Source: Bugulina stolonifera (Eukaryota > Bryozoa > Gymnolaemata > Cheilostomatida > Bugulidae). From it: DNA of 64,000 bases. The notes under the pieces are model-generated. The model worked only from the letters and a program-made list of their open reading frames with translations. It ran no database searches and was not told the DNA's origin. The position numbers were made by a program, and so were the translations under genes. The stretch is taken from contig OW285191.1 in NCBI GenBank assembly GCA_935421135.1, forward strand, positions 14,449,700 through 14,513,699. The letters are read 5' to 3'. The first letter of the stretch is position 1; each line of letters begins with the position of its first letter. Shown here one piece after another: positions 1 through 11,593 of the stretch.

Positions 1-254
1 TAACAATATCACCAACTATCTGGGTAAACAGTGCTATATGAGACACAAAATGCTTTACTGATGGAAAATTTAAGAATAACACAAACTGTAATAATGTAGT
101 GTAGTCGCAACTGTTGGGTAGCTACAGTTGTGGTAGTTTACTTTCAATCTGACAAATTTAATTTAAAAAAGTAACTGTAATAACCAATGCGCTGCAGCAT
201 CCAAAACAAGACACTGTGACCTACAGTGTGACCTTGAATACAATGATGCTGTAG

Positions 255-2943
255 GACACTGGTTACCATGGACAACCATCTCCGTACCTCTATCTGAACC
301 ATCATACGTCACCAATACAACCGATCTCCCGGATTGCATGTCTGTGTGTTTGAAATACACTGGAAACCCGTATGAGTGCACATCTATCGTGAAAGATACT
401 ACAAGCAAGAAATGTGAATTATACAATAGTACAACTCCAGATGCCCAGGAATCGGGTGAAACAGTACTACATCATAAAAAGCCATCTTGGTATCTAGGTA
501 ATATTTAAAACAAATTGAAATTTTTTAAAAAGTATTTGCTGGGACAAAAATCTGGTATTGTTTTATATTTTAGGTGCTTAGGAAAAATGTTATGCACATC
601 TCCCCAATATTGCGATATCAGTCGATTATCACTGTTAAAGAAAATGTATGACAATAGTAGCAGTGCTGTTATTGAAGTATCAGAAGTTATTCCTAGACTA
701 GGGAAAAATTTAGTTATTTGTTCTTTGCCAACTATTTCCTTCATTTAACTGCATCATAAGCTTGTATAATTGCATTATTATAGCCATTATATACTCGTCT
801 AAAACAAAATTGAAGCTGTAACTTTGACAAATACATTGCTTATCAACATAAGCATGGTGAACAAAACCACAATATAGATCTACCTGTGTATTAATTGCGC
901 AGCTTAATCTTCCGAATTCTTAATAATGGCTTGAATAATCAACTTGGAGGTAAACTGTTTTAACTGTAGCTGGTGGGAATAATCACAATATCCATAGAGA
1001 AACATTTGATTTGTTTTTTAAACTATTGTGTTCCTGTCATTTCAGGCAACTCTTCTGCTGCCACTAAAGCTAACATTACTGATCTGGGTAGCCTTAAAGT
1101 TGATGGACTTATAACATTTTATCATATAAGGATACCTGTCTCAGGGTACTTGATTGGGTTACAATACTACATTAGCCAACCAAACGCAGCTGGACACTGT
1201 AACTTGAGTTTTGTTGAAATGCACAGGCAAGGCCCAGGATTCTATGAAACCAATGGTGTGCTGGATTTAATAAAGCCTAGATATTATCGCAGGAACCGTG
1301 CAGTGTATCAGTATGAAGTAAACTCAAACATACGGTTAGAAAAAGATGATTTTCTGGCTCTCAGTGATTATGATTCACAAAATCCTAACTGTTCCCATCT
1401 TGTTTCTATTAAATCTGGTGTAAACGGAAGCTATGAAATGGCGTTGAGAGCGTTTTTATCAGGTAAAATTCTGTTTTATATCCTTAGACAACATCTTTGC
1501 TCAAACTCTCAGTTTTACTACCATCATACTTCATTCAGTAGCATGCATCTGTATGTACAGTACTATATGTACATGTATATGTGTACTATGTATATGCATA
1601 ATGTAATATGTGTCTGTATTTGAAGCGTGAATCAAACCTGCGTTTTATTGTAAATTTTGCTTTCTATGCTTTGAAAAAATTTCTAAAGTGCTTTTGCTCT
1701 GTTATATATGTGTGCCCTAAAAATATCTGTACAAATTTATTTGAAATAAATCAATACATTGTGTTTAACTAGAATACCTTGCACTGAAGTCTGCTCCGGT
1801 ACCTCATCACGATAATTCTCTCAGAGAGGGACAGGTATGGATTTCTCTTCCTCCTCCACTTACATCTGAAGGTAGTGTGGTTGTGGCTGGATACAGAATT
1901 GTCTGCTCTAGAGATGCCAACCTAACAAGTAAAGTCAACTGTTATGACCATCTACTCTCTGTGGATACAAAGGAGGTTTTACTTGTTATACCAGATCCAT
2001 CTGTACCCTACTATGCAGCGGTACAAGTTGTAAGGAACTTTAAAGGAGAGGAGCAACTGGACTTGAAATACTCGCCATCTGTTTTATTTTGCACAGGTAA
2101 ATGTAAAAATCTGGTTGTACCAGTATGTGTATCATCTAGAGGCCCATATGTGAGAGAGTTGGCAAAAAGGCCTAATGTTCTGAGAGTTTAGCACGGTGAA
2201 ACATCCAACCTTTAAAAAATCAACAACCCTTTGAGTGAAAATAGCACTAATTCTGAAAATGATTAAGTGCCCTAAAACCATGTTCTCGTTTTGAGGAGTA
2301 TCCAGGTTCAAAAACCAGTCATCTAGTTTGATTGCGCTCACCCATACAATCAGGAATGCTTGCATAATTTAGTTTGTAGTTATTGCATGGTTAACAAATT
2401 ATTAGCTTGGTAATTGTGCTCTACTTTCAGGGCGTGAATTAGGCGAGTCTGTAAAAATTGAGGTGTTAAACCGAACGGTGAAGAGCATGGGACTCAGAGT
2501 AGTAATCCAAGTTATGTTGACAAAATCATTTGTAAGTAATAGAAATGAAAATTTAAAACCGTAATGTAAAAACTGAATAAGGCTTAACAAGTTATGGCAG
2601 ACGTTTCTTTTTGGGACCAAGTTGTCGTAGTGTATTCAAGTTTATATGTAACTGAACAGTATTTGTCACACTTGTAATATTTTTGGACAATTATTTAGAA
2701 ATTCTTTAACCACTAATGTATAAATGTACCAGCTTCCCCTTGTACTCTTGTAGGCAGAAGACAGATGTGCAAAAAGCTTAAAGCTAAATTTCACTGACTA
2801 TGACAGTGGCTATAAGCCCCTTAACACAACCAGCTTCGTATTGGTCATTGAGCCAGAAGTTAAATATAACCTAAGTTTGTATCTTCAACAAATAGACGAA
2901 AGTGAGGTGCTAGCCTGGAGAGACACTCAAATTTTCCCAACAA
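255..2943 (+). repeat. Cassette 1 of the duplicated multi-exon module
   Basis: Exons 255-497 (second PAN-like, starts HWLPWTT and ends PSWYLG), 1046-1462 (unnamed beta-rich module with RLEKDDFLAL), 1773-2096 (FN3-like, VVVAGYRIVCSRD), 2431-2531 and 2754-2943 match those of cassette 2 in order, phase and motif. The first PAN exon of this cassette would lie upstream of the window. After 2943 the reading frame runs on to a stop at 2991. The point that aligns with the cassette 2 donor (after ...ACA ACA G) is a usable GTAATG donor at 2944, so the stop is probably intronic. Confidence 0.75.
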
Positions 2944-5900
2944 GTAATGTTACAGTTACGACATATGTAGCCTACCCACAACATAGACAATAATTAGTAA
3001 CATGTTGAATATCTGCAACTTGTGGACTACCCATAGCATATAACCTGTAGCCAATGTGTGGACTACCCATAGCATATAACCTGTAGCCAATGTGTGGACT
3101 ACTCATAGTATATAACCTGTAGCCAATGTATAGACTGCCCTTAGCATAAATTATAACCTGTACCCAATGTGTGGACTACCCATAGCGTAAAACCTGTACC
3201 CAATGTGTGGACTACCCATAGCGTATAACCTGAGCCAATATATAGACTACCCATAGCATATCACCTGTAGCCAATGTGTGGACTACCCATAGCATATAAC
3301 CTGTAGCCAATGTGTAGACTACCCATAGCATATAACCTGTACCCAATGTGTAGACTACTCATAGCATATCACCTGTAGCCTAACTGCAGCCTGTGGACTA
3401 CCTACAACATATAGACTACTTGTTTTTTTTAGAACAGGGGTTCCCAACCATTTTAGCCCAAGTACCCCTTAACAGTCATGTAGCAAACAAAGTACCCCTC
3501 TGTAAAACTGTGTTTAATGAAGGATATATTTGGCTCCATTCACTACAATATTACATGTATAATTTATCAAAATGTGTCACCTGAACAAATAAATAAATGC
3601 AGTATAGACTGAAATTTTTATTTATCAATTATTTACTAATAAATACGCAATATAGTTGTCATCGATCGCAGTGTTCTATGGCTTTCACACTGGTTTAGTT
3701 CATTTGCATCAGTGAGCCATTTGATGTTCAGTTCAGAAATATATAACAATAACTCATAGTCGATAGTCTGTAGCTGAAAATCACTGTCAAAAATGTATTT
3801 AGTTGATAACTTGTTTTGTACCCCTAGATCTTTAAAATGTACCTCAGGTTGGGTACCCCTGTTTTAGGAAACCAAAGCTTACCAAAATCTTTGAAGCTAT
3901 AATTTACTTGCATAAGATGAACTAATGTTTATTTGGAATTTTCAACTAGGTGTCTTCCACAGCTGTTTGTCCAACAGACACAACATTATTAGCAGCCAGA
4001 AAACATTTGATGTTAATATTTTATGTTCCTTTTAATTAGCATCTTTTCCTAGATCTCTACCAGCAACACTCTACAACTTTAACCTTATGCTGTAATATGC
4101 ATGTAGATATATAACATATTTTTGCAATGATGTGATCGCATCTTATAGCGCCACCACATTACCTGTCCTGTGACTGGACAAATGGCACTGGTAGACTATA
4201 TTCATTGGTCAGTAACTTCACCACTTATAGTACCACCGACTTTCAGCACTGCAAGACGCTATGCATAGGGCGGTACCCTCTTGGAGCACCCTTTCTTTGC
4301 ACTGCCTTCAATTACAGAACTTCTGATAAGAGATGTGAAATTCTGGTAGAGCCCAGAGAAGCCACCAGACTAGAGCAATCAAATGATTGGAACTACTATG
4401 TCCGACCACTTTGTGAAGGTACCATCATTGTTCTCTACCATAGAGACAAAAATATCTCCACTAGGAATTGTAATACCTTTTATTCTCAACCTACCATGAT
4501 AGTGTCTTAAGAAATGTAGTTTATATCAGCAGACAAAGTCCAATTGTGATGCCTGAACTAGGAACAGCATCTAAATAAATGCAATACTCTGTTTTATGCA
4601 TGTCTATGCTCTCTAAATATTATGTTATAATACATCTGCAGGTAACTGGTTGCCATGGACAACAGCATCTACATCCGTCCTCGAACCATTGCAGATTACA
4701 ACCAAACATATGCTAGAAGACTGTATGTCTGCATGTTTAACACACACTGAAAGCCATTATGAATGTAAATCAATTGTAAAAGACGCAACTAGCGACAAAT
4801 GTACATTATATGGCAGTAAAACTACTCAGGTCTCAGAACGCAATACAACAGCAACAAATGCACTCTATTTTAACAAACCGTCATGGTACACAGGTAAGTG
4901 GTTGTTATACCCTTATATCCACTTGGAGGTGGTTACTCCTTGATATAACTACATGTGCTTTATTTATCCTTTGGAGAAATTTTATTTAGATAGCATACTC
5001 CTTGTAAATATTGAAATCAACTAAGGGAGATGCAGTAATTTTATAAGGTTCACTAATAAACAGTCTAGAACTAGTCACCGACCAGGGAAAGAGTAAGAGT
5101 TTCAAGAGGGAGATTCAAGTAGTTCCAGCTAGCCATTTACAGGTTGAGTTTAAGTAGAAATCCTTTTGGTACATACAATACATGTGAATACTTTAATTTA
5201 CCTATCGATTCCTTTTGTAATTTAGGTACTTCCTCTGCCGCTACTAAAGCCAATGTCACAAACTTGGGAAGCGTTAAATTTCCTTACGAAAAAAGTGCCA
5301 TATTCTTCCATCACATAAAGATTTCTACTCCTGGATACTTACTTGGATGGCAATATTACATTAGTGATTTGCCAACTAATAGCATTCATTGCAATCGAAG
5401 TTTTGTTGAAATTCAAAGACACGTCGTGAACGAAATCTACACAGGAATCGAGGTCCTGAGGTTAAATCCTAAAAACGAGTCACTTGGGGGTAGGAGGTTC
5501 CAATATGATGCGTATTCGAATGCGCGATTAGAAAAAGATGATTTCTTGGTTGTGACTGCTTCGGATAAGAATCCTGAATGCATTCATCTTGCTTCTATGG
5601 CAACTGGTGTAAATGGACGCTATAATGTTGCACTGAGAGTCTTTGTTTCAGGTAACACTTTTTTTATAGCCTCAGATTATGTAGCCTCAGATTATGTAGC
5701 CTCAGATTATGTAGCCTTAGATCACGTAGCCACTCAAACTGTTTCATTTCATTCAAAACTAGTTTATTACAAGTTATTACAAACTACACTTGTTTATTTA
5801 AATCTTGTGGGTGATATAATCGATCAATACATTGTGTTTAACTAGAATACCTTGCACTAAAGTCTGCTCCGGTACGTCATCACGATAATTCTCTCAGAGA

Positions 5901-7393
5901 GGGACAGGTATGGATTTCTCTTCCTCCTCCACTTACATCTGAAGATAGTGTGGTTGTGGCTGGATACAGAATTGTCTGCTCTAGAGATGCCAACCTAACA
6001 AGTAAAGTAAACTGTTATGACCATCTACTCTCTGTGGATACAAAGGAGGTTTTACTGGTTGTACCAGATCCATCTGTACCCTACTATGCAGCGGTACAAA
6101 TTGTAAGGAATTTTAAAGGAGAGGAGCAACTGGACTTGAAACATTCTCCTACTGTTCTATTTTGTGCAGGTAAATGAAAACTGCCTCAGCTCAGAGTTTA
6201 CCTTGTATATAACTATGACAATCACTGAAAAGTATAGCCTACCTTCAAACTTCTAATCAAGTCACATAGTTGTAGCTTTATTTCAGTCAGAAATTTTACT
6301 ATTTTCAGTTCGGCAACGGAATAAGACAGTTACTATAGACGAATCATTTGACAATGTTACCTGGATGGTCAACGTCAAAGTAAACCTTTTACTAGTGAGT
6401 ATTATTAATTCATGTTTACTCTACACATCTAGGGGCTTTTTTGTATTTCATTAGGTTAAGGCATGTTAAAAACATGACCACTCATGTCGGAATTCCTTTA
6501 AAACTAATCCATCCATGACTTGAGGTGTAAACCAGAAGCAAAGTAAATAGAACACACTACTACTACACCGACTCAGTAATGTTGAAAAAAGGAGCTTTTC
6601 GGAGAGCAGCACATGTTCACTCTACCAATTAAACATGAGAAGCCCTTGTATAGTCATCATGCAATAATATATGGATAATATGTATAAGTATATTTATATT
6701 TAATATTCCCAGTTTAGTGACCAGTGTGCTAAAGGAGTGAGAATGAGATATAATGGAATCCCGTATTCTGACTATGCATTCCTCCACCCAGTCAGTCAGC
6801 ACGTATACACCCTAAAGCTGAATCCAGGAACATCTTACTATATAGAGTTAGAACTCCAGCTGCTTGACTCAAGCACCATAATCTTATGGGAAAGTGGAGA
6901 ACGGATAACAACAGGTGACTGAATGATCAAATTAACAATATAATTCAGTTTTTCTTATAACTATAAAAGTTTTTCTTAGCAAATTAGATATGTACGTGCA
7001 CATGTATTGGTGGAAATAGAAAAGGGATAAATATAAGGGAAAGTTTATACTTCAAGTATATAAACAGGTTGTTTGAAGTTTTAAATATTATTAAACTTAT
7101 GGACTAAGACACGCTGTGCATTTTTTTCATGTGTTAGACTAAGTATTTTACCCTACTTTACAGATTTTACAAAACTCGAAGCCTCCACAGTTTCTGGTGC
7201 TACTAGGAGAATCAGTGCCAATGAGTCTTCTGAACAAGTGCCATCGACAAATAATATAAATATAATAAATGAATTCAGAAACACCTCCATCGAAGAACTT
7301 ATCAATATCATCAACTGTGCAGTGTCTAATAGAATATGCTATGAAATCATTTCAACACTTCTTCTTATCCCCTTACTGTATAACTTATTCTAG
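255..7393 (+). CDS. Modular extracellular protein with PAN/Apple and FN3-like modules, 5' partial
   Basis: Twelve exons can be read: 255-497, 1046-1462, 1773-2096, 2431-2531, 2754-2943, 4149-4418, 4642-4893, 5226-5651, 5846-6169, 6309-6394, 6713-6914 and 7164-7393. Boundaries are GT-AG and the frame is kept throughout. All introns are phase 1 except two phase-0 introns (after 2531 and 6394), the pattern of shuffled extracellular modules. Exon 4149-4418 has PAN/Apple cysteine spacing (CKTLC, then FLCTAFNY and RCEIL, closing with PLC). Exons 5846-6169 and 1773-2096 look FN3-like. Many N-glycosylation sequons are present. The last exon ends in a hydrophobic tail (IISTLLLIPLLYNLF, stop 7391-7393) with no cytoplasmic residues, which suggests a GPI signal. 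A poly(A) signal AATAAA lies at 7535-7540. No signal peptide is seen because the 5' end is outside the window. The role is unknown; adhesion or recognition at the surface is an inference. Confidence 0.72.
3019..3400. repeat. 36-bp minisatellite, about ten copies
   Basis: The unit contains GGACTACCCATAGCATATAA followed by CCTGTAGCCAATGTGT. It repeats head to tail with scattered substitutions, and the last copy decays near 3400. It lies in the inferred 1.2-kb intron (2944-4148) between the two cassettes. It is not a CRISPR array: there are no spacers and the host is a eukaryote. Confidence 0.85.
3435..3861. mobile_element. Non-autonomous hAT-like MITE (427 bp)
   Basis: The left end is CAGGGGTTCCCAACC and the right end, reverse complemented, is CAGGGGTACCCAACC: inverted repeats with one mismatch. 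It is flanked by 8-bp direct repeats TTTTAGAA (3427-3434) and TTTTAGGA (3862-3869), differing at one base. CAGGGGTTCCCAACC-type termini with 8-bp target duplications are typical of hAT-superfamily elements. There is no transposase; the short open frames inside are not coding. The element sits in an intron of the PAN-module gene next to the minisatellite. Confidence 0.8.
4149..6914 (+). repeat. Cassette 2 of the duplicated multi-exon module
   Basis: Exons 4149-4418, 4642-4893, 5226-5651, 5846-6169, 6309-6394 and 6713-6914. Residues are shared with cassette 1 in each exon: LPWTT, SSAATKAN, RLEKDDFL, the FN3-like block, and the paired short exons. The first exon opens with a phase-1 acceptor and has no upstream ATG or signal peptide that I can find between 3862 and 4148. 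This supports splicing from cassette 1 rather than a separate gene start. Most exons are clearly diverged at the protein level, but the FN3-like exon is nearly identical in DNA. Confidence 0.75.
5669..5731. repeat. Short 15-bp tandem repeat in an intron
   Basis: About four to five copies of CCTCAGATTATGTAG, the last ones diverged, start some 20 bp after the donor at 5652. The frame from the upstream exon stays open through it, but the aligned donor in cassette 1 and the clear GTAAC site place it in the intron. Confidence 0.6.
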
Positions 7394-8085
7394 TCATGCC
7401 AGAAATGTGATGCTTTATTTTTCTCAAGCGACTAAGCAAGTAAAATACCAGAAGTCAAGTTCTTTTTTATGTGATGTTGATAACTACGTGTACCTTTCTT
7501 CAAATAATAATTTGGAAATGCATAAAGTTACAATAATAAATAATCACTTGAACCTATTTTTCGTCTACCTGATATGGGCTATTAGAAATGGATAAAGTGT
7601 GGATAAATTGCATAATATCCAGGGGCTTGTCCAAGCTGAAAACAAAAATTCATCATATAAGTTAATAGCATAATTATATTATTCTAATTACAATAATATG
7701 ACTGTAAAAACCCAATGTGTAGATATAATCTGTGTATTAATACTGTATGGTCATAGTTTAGTAACGATTTTAGAATACATTATACTGGGATTGTCCATGC
7801 AGCGGAGATGTTAGATGTGTAACTACAGCTGTGGTGTGTGTCTGTCTACAGTTAGGTTTCTGAACATGACTTGAAGTGTTCAAACACGGCTACATTATCT
7901 GAGCGATAGTTATTGATGGTGAGTAGATATTCTGGTTAGTGTTTAGGTCAATTTGAATCTTATATGATGTCTATGAGTCAGTATATTCCATCATGCTACG
8001 CAATCTACATGTAGATTATCTATGAAACAGTCTAACATGTCTGTAACAACATACAATCTAATATAAGTAATTGAAAATAAAAATT
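7394..8085. other. 3' UTR and intergenic gap
   Basis: The first ~150 bases are probably 3' UTR of the PAN-module gene (AATAAA at 7535-7540). The rest is AT-rich and I see no gene, repeat or element in it. Confidence 0.5.
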
Positions 8086-9875
8086 CTGTAGTAAATTTAG
8101 AAAAAAAAAAGTATAATGTTAGTAATATGAAGTACAAGGTGAATATGAAGACGCATAGTAATACAAGACGCATCTCATTTTTGTTAACACCGACTCTCAG
8201 ATAGGTATAGTTACAGACATAATTATGACACAATAATGCATGTGTTATCTTTATTTACATGTACATGTAATTTTCAATTAGGAGTATTTATCAAAGCATA
8301 CATAAAACAATTAAAGTATAGTTATATAATTATTTACAGTTCATACTATTGTACAGCAAATTACATGTCACTGAGCTGCTAATTATATCTGATGCTTCAA
8401 AATTACAAGCCTAGAAAAATTAACAACACTCCATTTGTTCAGAGGTGACAAGAAGTTCCTAATATGAGTGAAGTCACTTAGATGTAGTTGAATGCTATAA
8501 TCTTATATAATTATAGCAGATCAAATATAATTATCTTCGTTCTAGCCTTGACAGGTTATTGAGTAACCATTGGTAAAGGTAATATTAGAGTGTCAGATGG
8601 AATGAGATAATCCTGGCATGTAAGCTATCAGAGGGAACAAAACAATGGAACTGTGTTCTACTCTGTTGAGAGACTGATATAAATGAAACAGATCTCTCCT
8701 GTCTTTCAGATAACTGCAAGCATTTAGACCAGAAAGTCACTTCTAGTTATAGAATTTTTATTTATTATCTACAAACACAACATGGCACAAGCTAATCAGA
8801 ATATGGCAAGTAGACATTATTTATTACATATACAAATTATATCTCTATTAATAGTTCAAACAGGTTTACAATACCAACCAAAATTCTAGAATCATTCCTT
8901 GCAGCATAAACCTCTTCTGTCATAAAGGGAATATGGAAAGGCCAATTTAATCCTGTTAGATTAACTATATAGAATTCATTAGTATTTACATTGCTAGTAT
9001 ATTACTTCAAATTGTAATTGAGTGTACATTAGTAGCAGTGTTCAAGAGAATGGTTAAATCTAATACTTTGCATGGCAGTAGTAGGCGATGCTTAAATATG
9101 CAATACGTTTGGGTAATTATGTTAATATACATTCAGGTAGCATAAATAAATATAATTATTATTGACAGGAAAATCAAGCAGGACAGCCACCTTCTTACGA
9201 GTCATTGTTTGGACCTGTAAGTATTAAATACAACTACTAACTGTCACACTATCCGTATTATTATTGTTGTTTTCATAATAGGAAATTTTAAAATGAATTC
9301 TATGCGGTGTGCTTCTAAACAGCATCATAAATTCAAATCTTTGGATCCAAAATGAGTAGATTTATCACTGAATCTAGTAAAAAAAGGCTGAATAATATTG
9401 TGTAAGGTTCAGACAGCCTGTTCTGGTGACTTGTGACAGAGTATCTGTAAACTTACGGTCAGTAAGTGAATACTACAGAATTATATAATGTAATACTTTG
9501 GACATACAATATTAATAAGTAATGCTGTTATACAATTTGTATCCATTCAAGTCATATAATCAGTAAAATATTATTTACAGGGTTGTGTAAGAGGGCAACA
9601 GACAGATGAACAGCCCCCATCATATAATTCTTTATATGGAGGACTTCAACCTCTTCCCCCTCCTCCCCCTCCTCCCCCTCATCCTATGCCACAACAAATA
9701 CACGTAGGTCTGATAGTGCCAATACACCAAACTATCTGGTGGCCCGATCAAGTGCAGAACTTTTACTTACAAAGTATCCAAGTATATATACCAAGTGGCC
9801 TTCAACTGCAAGGACTGCAAGTGAATATACAGCCTTATGGAATACATCATCTGTATTAGTGACTATATACATTTG
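8086..9875. repeat. Tandem segmental duplication, copy A
   Basis: Copy A shares long stretches with 10597-11590. Around 8190-8450 and 10730-10980 the two are nearly identical (for example the stretch beginning ACTCTCAGATAGGTATAGTT). The match resumes around 9370-9860 and 11105-11580. About 0.8 kb of copy A (roughly 8560-9380), including the first two exons of the PPxY gene, has no counterpart in copy B. Confidence 0.75.
8782..9859 (+). CDS. Small proline-rich PPxY-motif protein (116 aa)
   Basis: Three exons: 8782-8805 (starts MAQANQNM), 9169-9216 and 9581-9859 (stop 9857-9859). Exon 2 carries QPPSYESLFG and exon 3 QPPSYNSLYG, two PPxY-type motifs that in known proteins bind WW domains, notably of Nedd4-family ubiquitin ligases. 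A run of eight prolines follows (9656-9679), then a glutamine- and isoleucine-rich C-terminus without a recognised domain. Intron 1 has no GT donor in frame but a GCAAGT site at 8806, the usual form of GC-AG introns. It joins in phase 0 to an ACAG acceptor. Intron 2 is GT-AG, phase 0. No signal peptide or membrane segment is seen. The function is unknown; an adaptor recruiting WW proteins is an inference. The first exon is the least certain part. Confidence 0.5.
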
Positions 9876-10596
9876 TATATGTATCCTTGTACATTAAATT
9901 GTATTCTCTGTATTTTATACATTATTACCATAATATTATATTCCTTAGCTTAATATACTATTACTATATTATACAATAATACATATTACAATATTATCTA
10001 CTAACCTATGGAGTTATCTCTACTTGTATACACACAATTGGGTCTACCCTATGCATGATTATTATAGAAAGCAAAGAAATTCGCAAATACATGACTACAT
10101 AATATGAAAAGCTTTCTGCCTGCAGAGCAGTTATCGTTCTGTTTTCTACAACCAAAAAAAGTACCATGTTATTCAAGAGGTTAATGAACAATATCTTGTA
10201 ATCTAAAAAAGCAATCTTAAGAAGCTGAAACACTCTGGTGGCCAAGGTTCCACACTGCACCTCTGTGATTTTGCTAGAGTCTTAAATAATTATGGTGTAG
10301 AGGTGTGATTGAAAGAACCAATATACTAAGTCAGTCTATGCAACAGAAGTAGTCAAAGACAAGAGTCAAGAGTTGAGTTAAACTCTGTGGAAACACTCAT
10401 ATGAAATAAGCAGCATAGTTTTTCTCCTTTGAACGCAGAAATACTAATCCAGTTCAATAGTTAGAATGATTATATTTTGTTAGGTACTGGGAATCTGGTA
10501 ACTAATTCGTTTGTCTCTCTATAAACTAGTCTTCATTGTTATTAGTTCACAGTAGGCCAATTATAATAGCTCTTATATTATGGAAGCGCTACTGCA
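9876..10596. other. Intergenic gap between duplication copies
   Basis: AT-rich unique sequence between copy A and copy B. No gene, RNA or element is recognised. Confidence 0.4.
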
Positions 10597-11590
10597 TTCT
10601 GTGGCAAACTTAGAAAAACAAATACATGTGATGTTAGTAATGTGATTTACAAGATGAATATTATGAAAAAACATGCATCTCAGATTTATTATTATTATCT
10701 AATATCTAGTGTTTTGTTAGCACAGACTCTCAGATAGGTATAGTTACAGACATACGACACAATAATGCATGTGTTATTGTTATTTACATATGATTTTAAA
10801 TTAGGAGTATTTATCAAAGCATACATAAAACAATTAAAGTATAGTTATATAATTATTTACAGTTCATACTATTGTACAGCAAATTACATGTCACTGAGCT
10901 ACTAATTATATCTGATGCTTCAAAATTACAAGCCTAGAAAAATTAACAACACTCCATTTATTCAGAGATGACAAGAAGTTAGTAACATGAGTGAAGTCAC
11001 TTGGGTATAATTGAATGTTATGATCTGATATAATTATAACAGATAAATATAATTATCTTCATTCTAGCCTTGACAGGTCACAGAGTGAAAGTTGGTAAAG
11101 GGAGTATCAAAAGTTGAATAATATTACTTAAAGTTCAGGCAGCCTAACTTGTGACAGCGTGCCTATGAACTTCTGGTCAGTAAGGAATACTACAGAAATA
11201 TATAATGTAATACTTTAGGTGTACAATATTAACAAGTAGTAATGAAGTTATACAAATTGTATTTATTAATTTCATATAATCAGTAAAATATTATTTACTG
11301 AACAGGAATGTGCAAGAGGGCAACAGACAAATGCTCAACCCCCATCTTATCATTCCTTATATGAAAGACTCCAAACTCCTGTACAGCAACAAATACATGC
11401 ATGTTGGCCTAGAAGTACCAATCCACCAAGCTATTTGGTAGCCAAATCATCAAGTGCAACATTTTCACTTAAAAAGTATTCAAATATATGTGCGGAATGG
11501 CCTTCAACTGCAAGCACTACAAGTAAATATTCCTGCACAGCCTCATGGAATACAATACCAGTATCAATTACTAACTTATTCAGATTACTT
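10597..11590. repeat. Tandem segmental duplication, copy B
   Basis: This is a shorter duplicate of 8086-9875. It retains the 5' flank and the last exon region but lacks the middle ~0.8 kb. The homology of its last exon ends near 11590. Confidence 0.75.
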
Positions 11591-11593
11591 TAA
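11306..11593 (+). pseudogene. Decayed duplicate of the PPxY gene, last exon only
   Basis: The segment after the acceptor (AACAG, 11301-11305) starts ECARGQQTNAQPPSYHSLY, matching exon 3 of the intact copy. The proline run is mostly lost. Near 11399 an insertion shifts the frame relative to copy A. In the frame that still resembles copy A (VGLEVPIHQAIW...), a TAG stop at 11439-11441 replaces a tryptophan codon. The ancestral tail (LQLQALQVNIPAQP) is still readable further on. The first two exons are absent, so this is very probably non-functional. Confidence 0.65.

Noticed and set aside
163..254. Extension of the first exon upstream with several cysteines
   Set aside because: The aligned acceptor in the sister cassette matches the one ending at 254, so the upstream open part is probably intron.
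2943..2993. Stop codon at 2991 as the end of a first gene
   Set aside because: A donor aligned with the sister cassette precedes it and the next cassette lacks its own start.
3019..3400. Array resembling a CRISPR because of regular 36-bp periodicity
   Set aside because: Units abut with no spacers and the genome is eukaryotic; it is a minisatellite.
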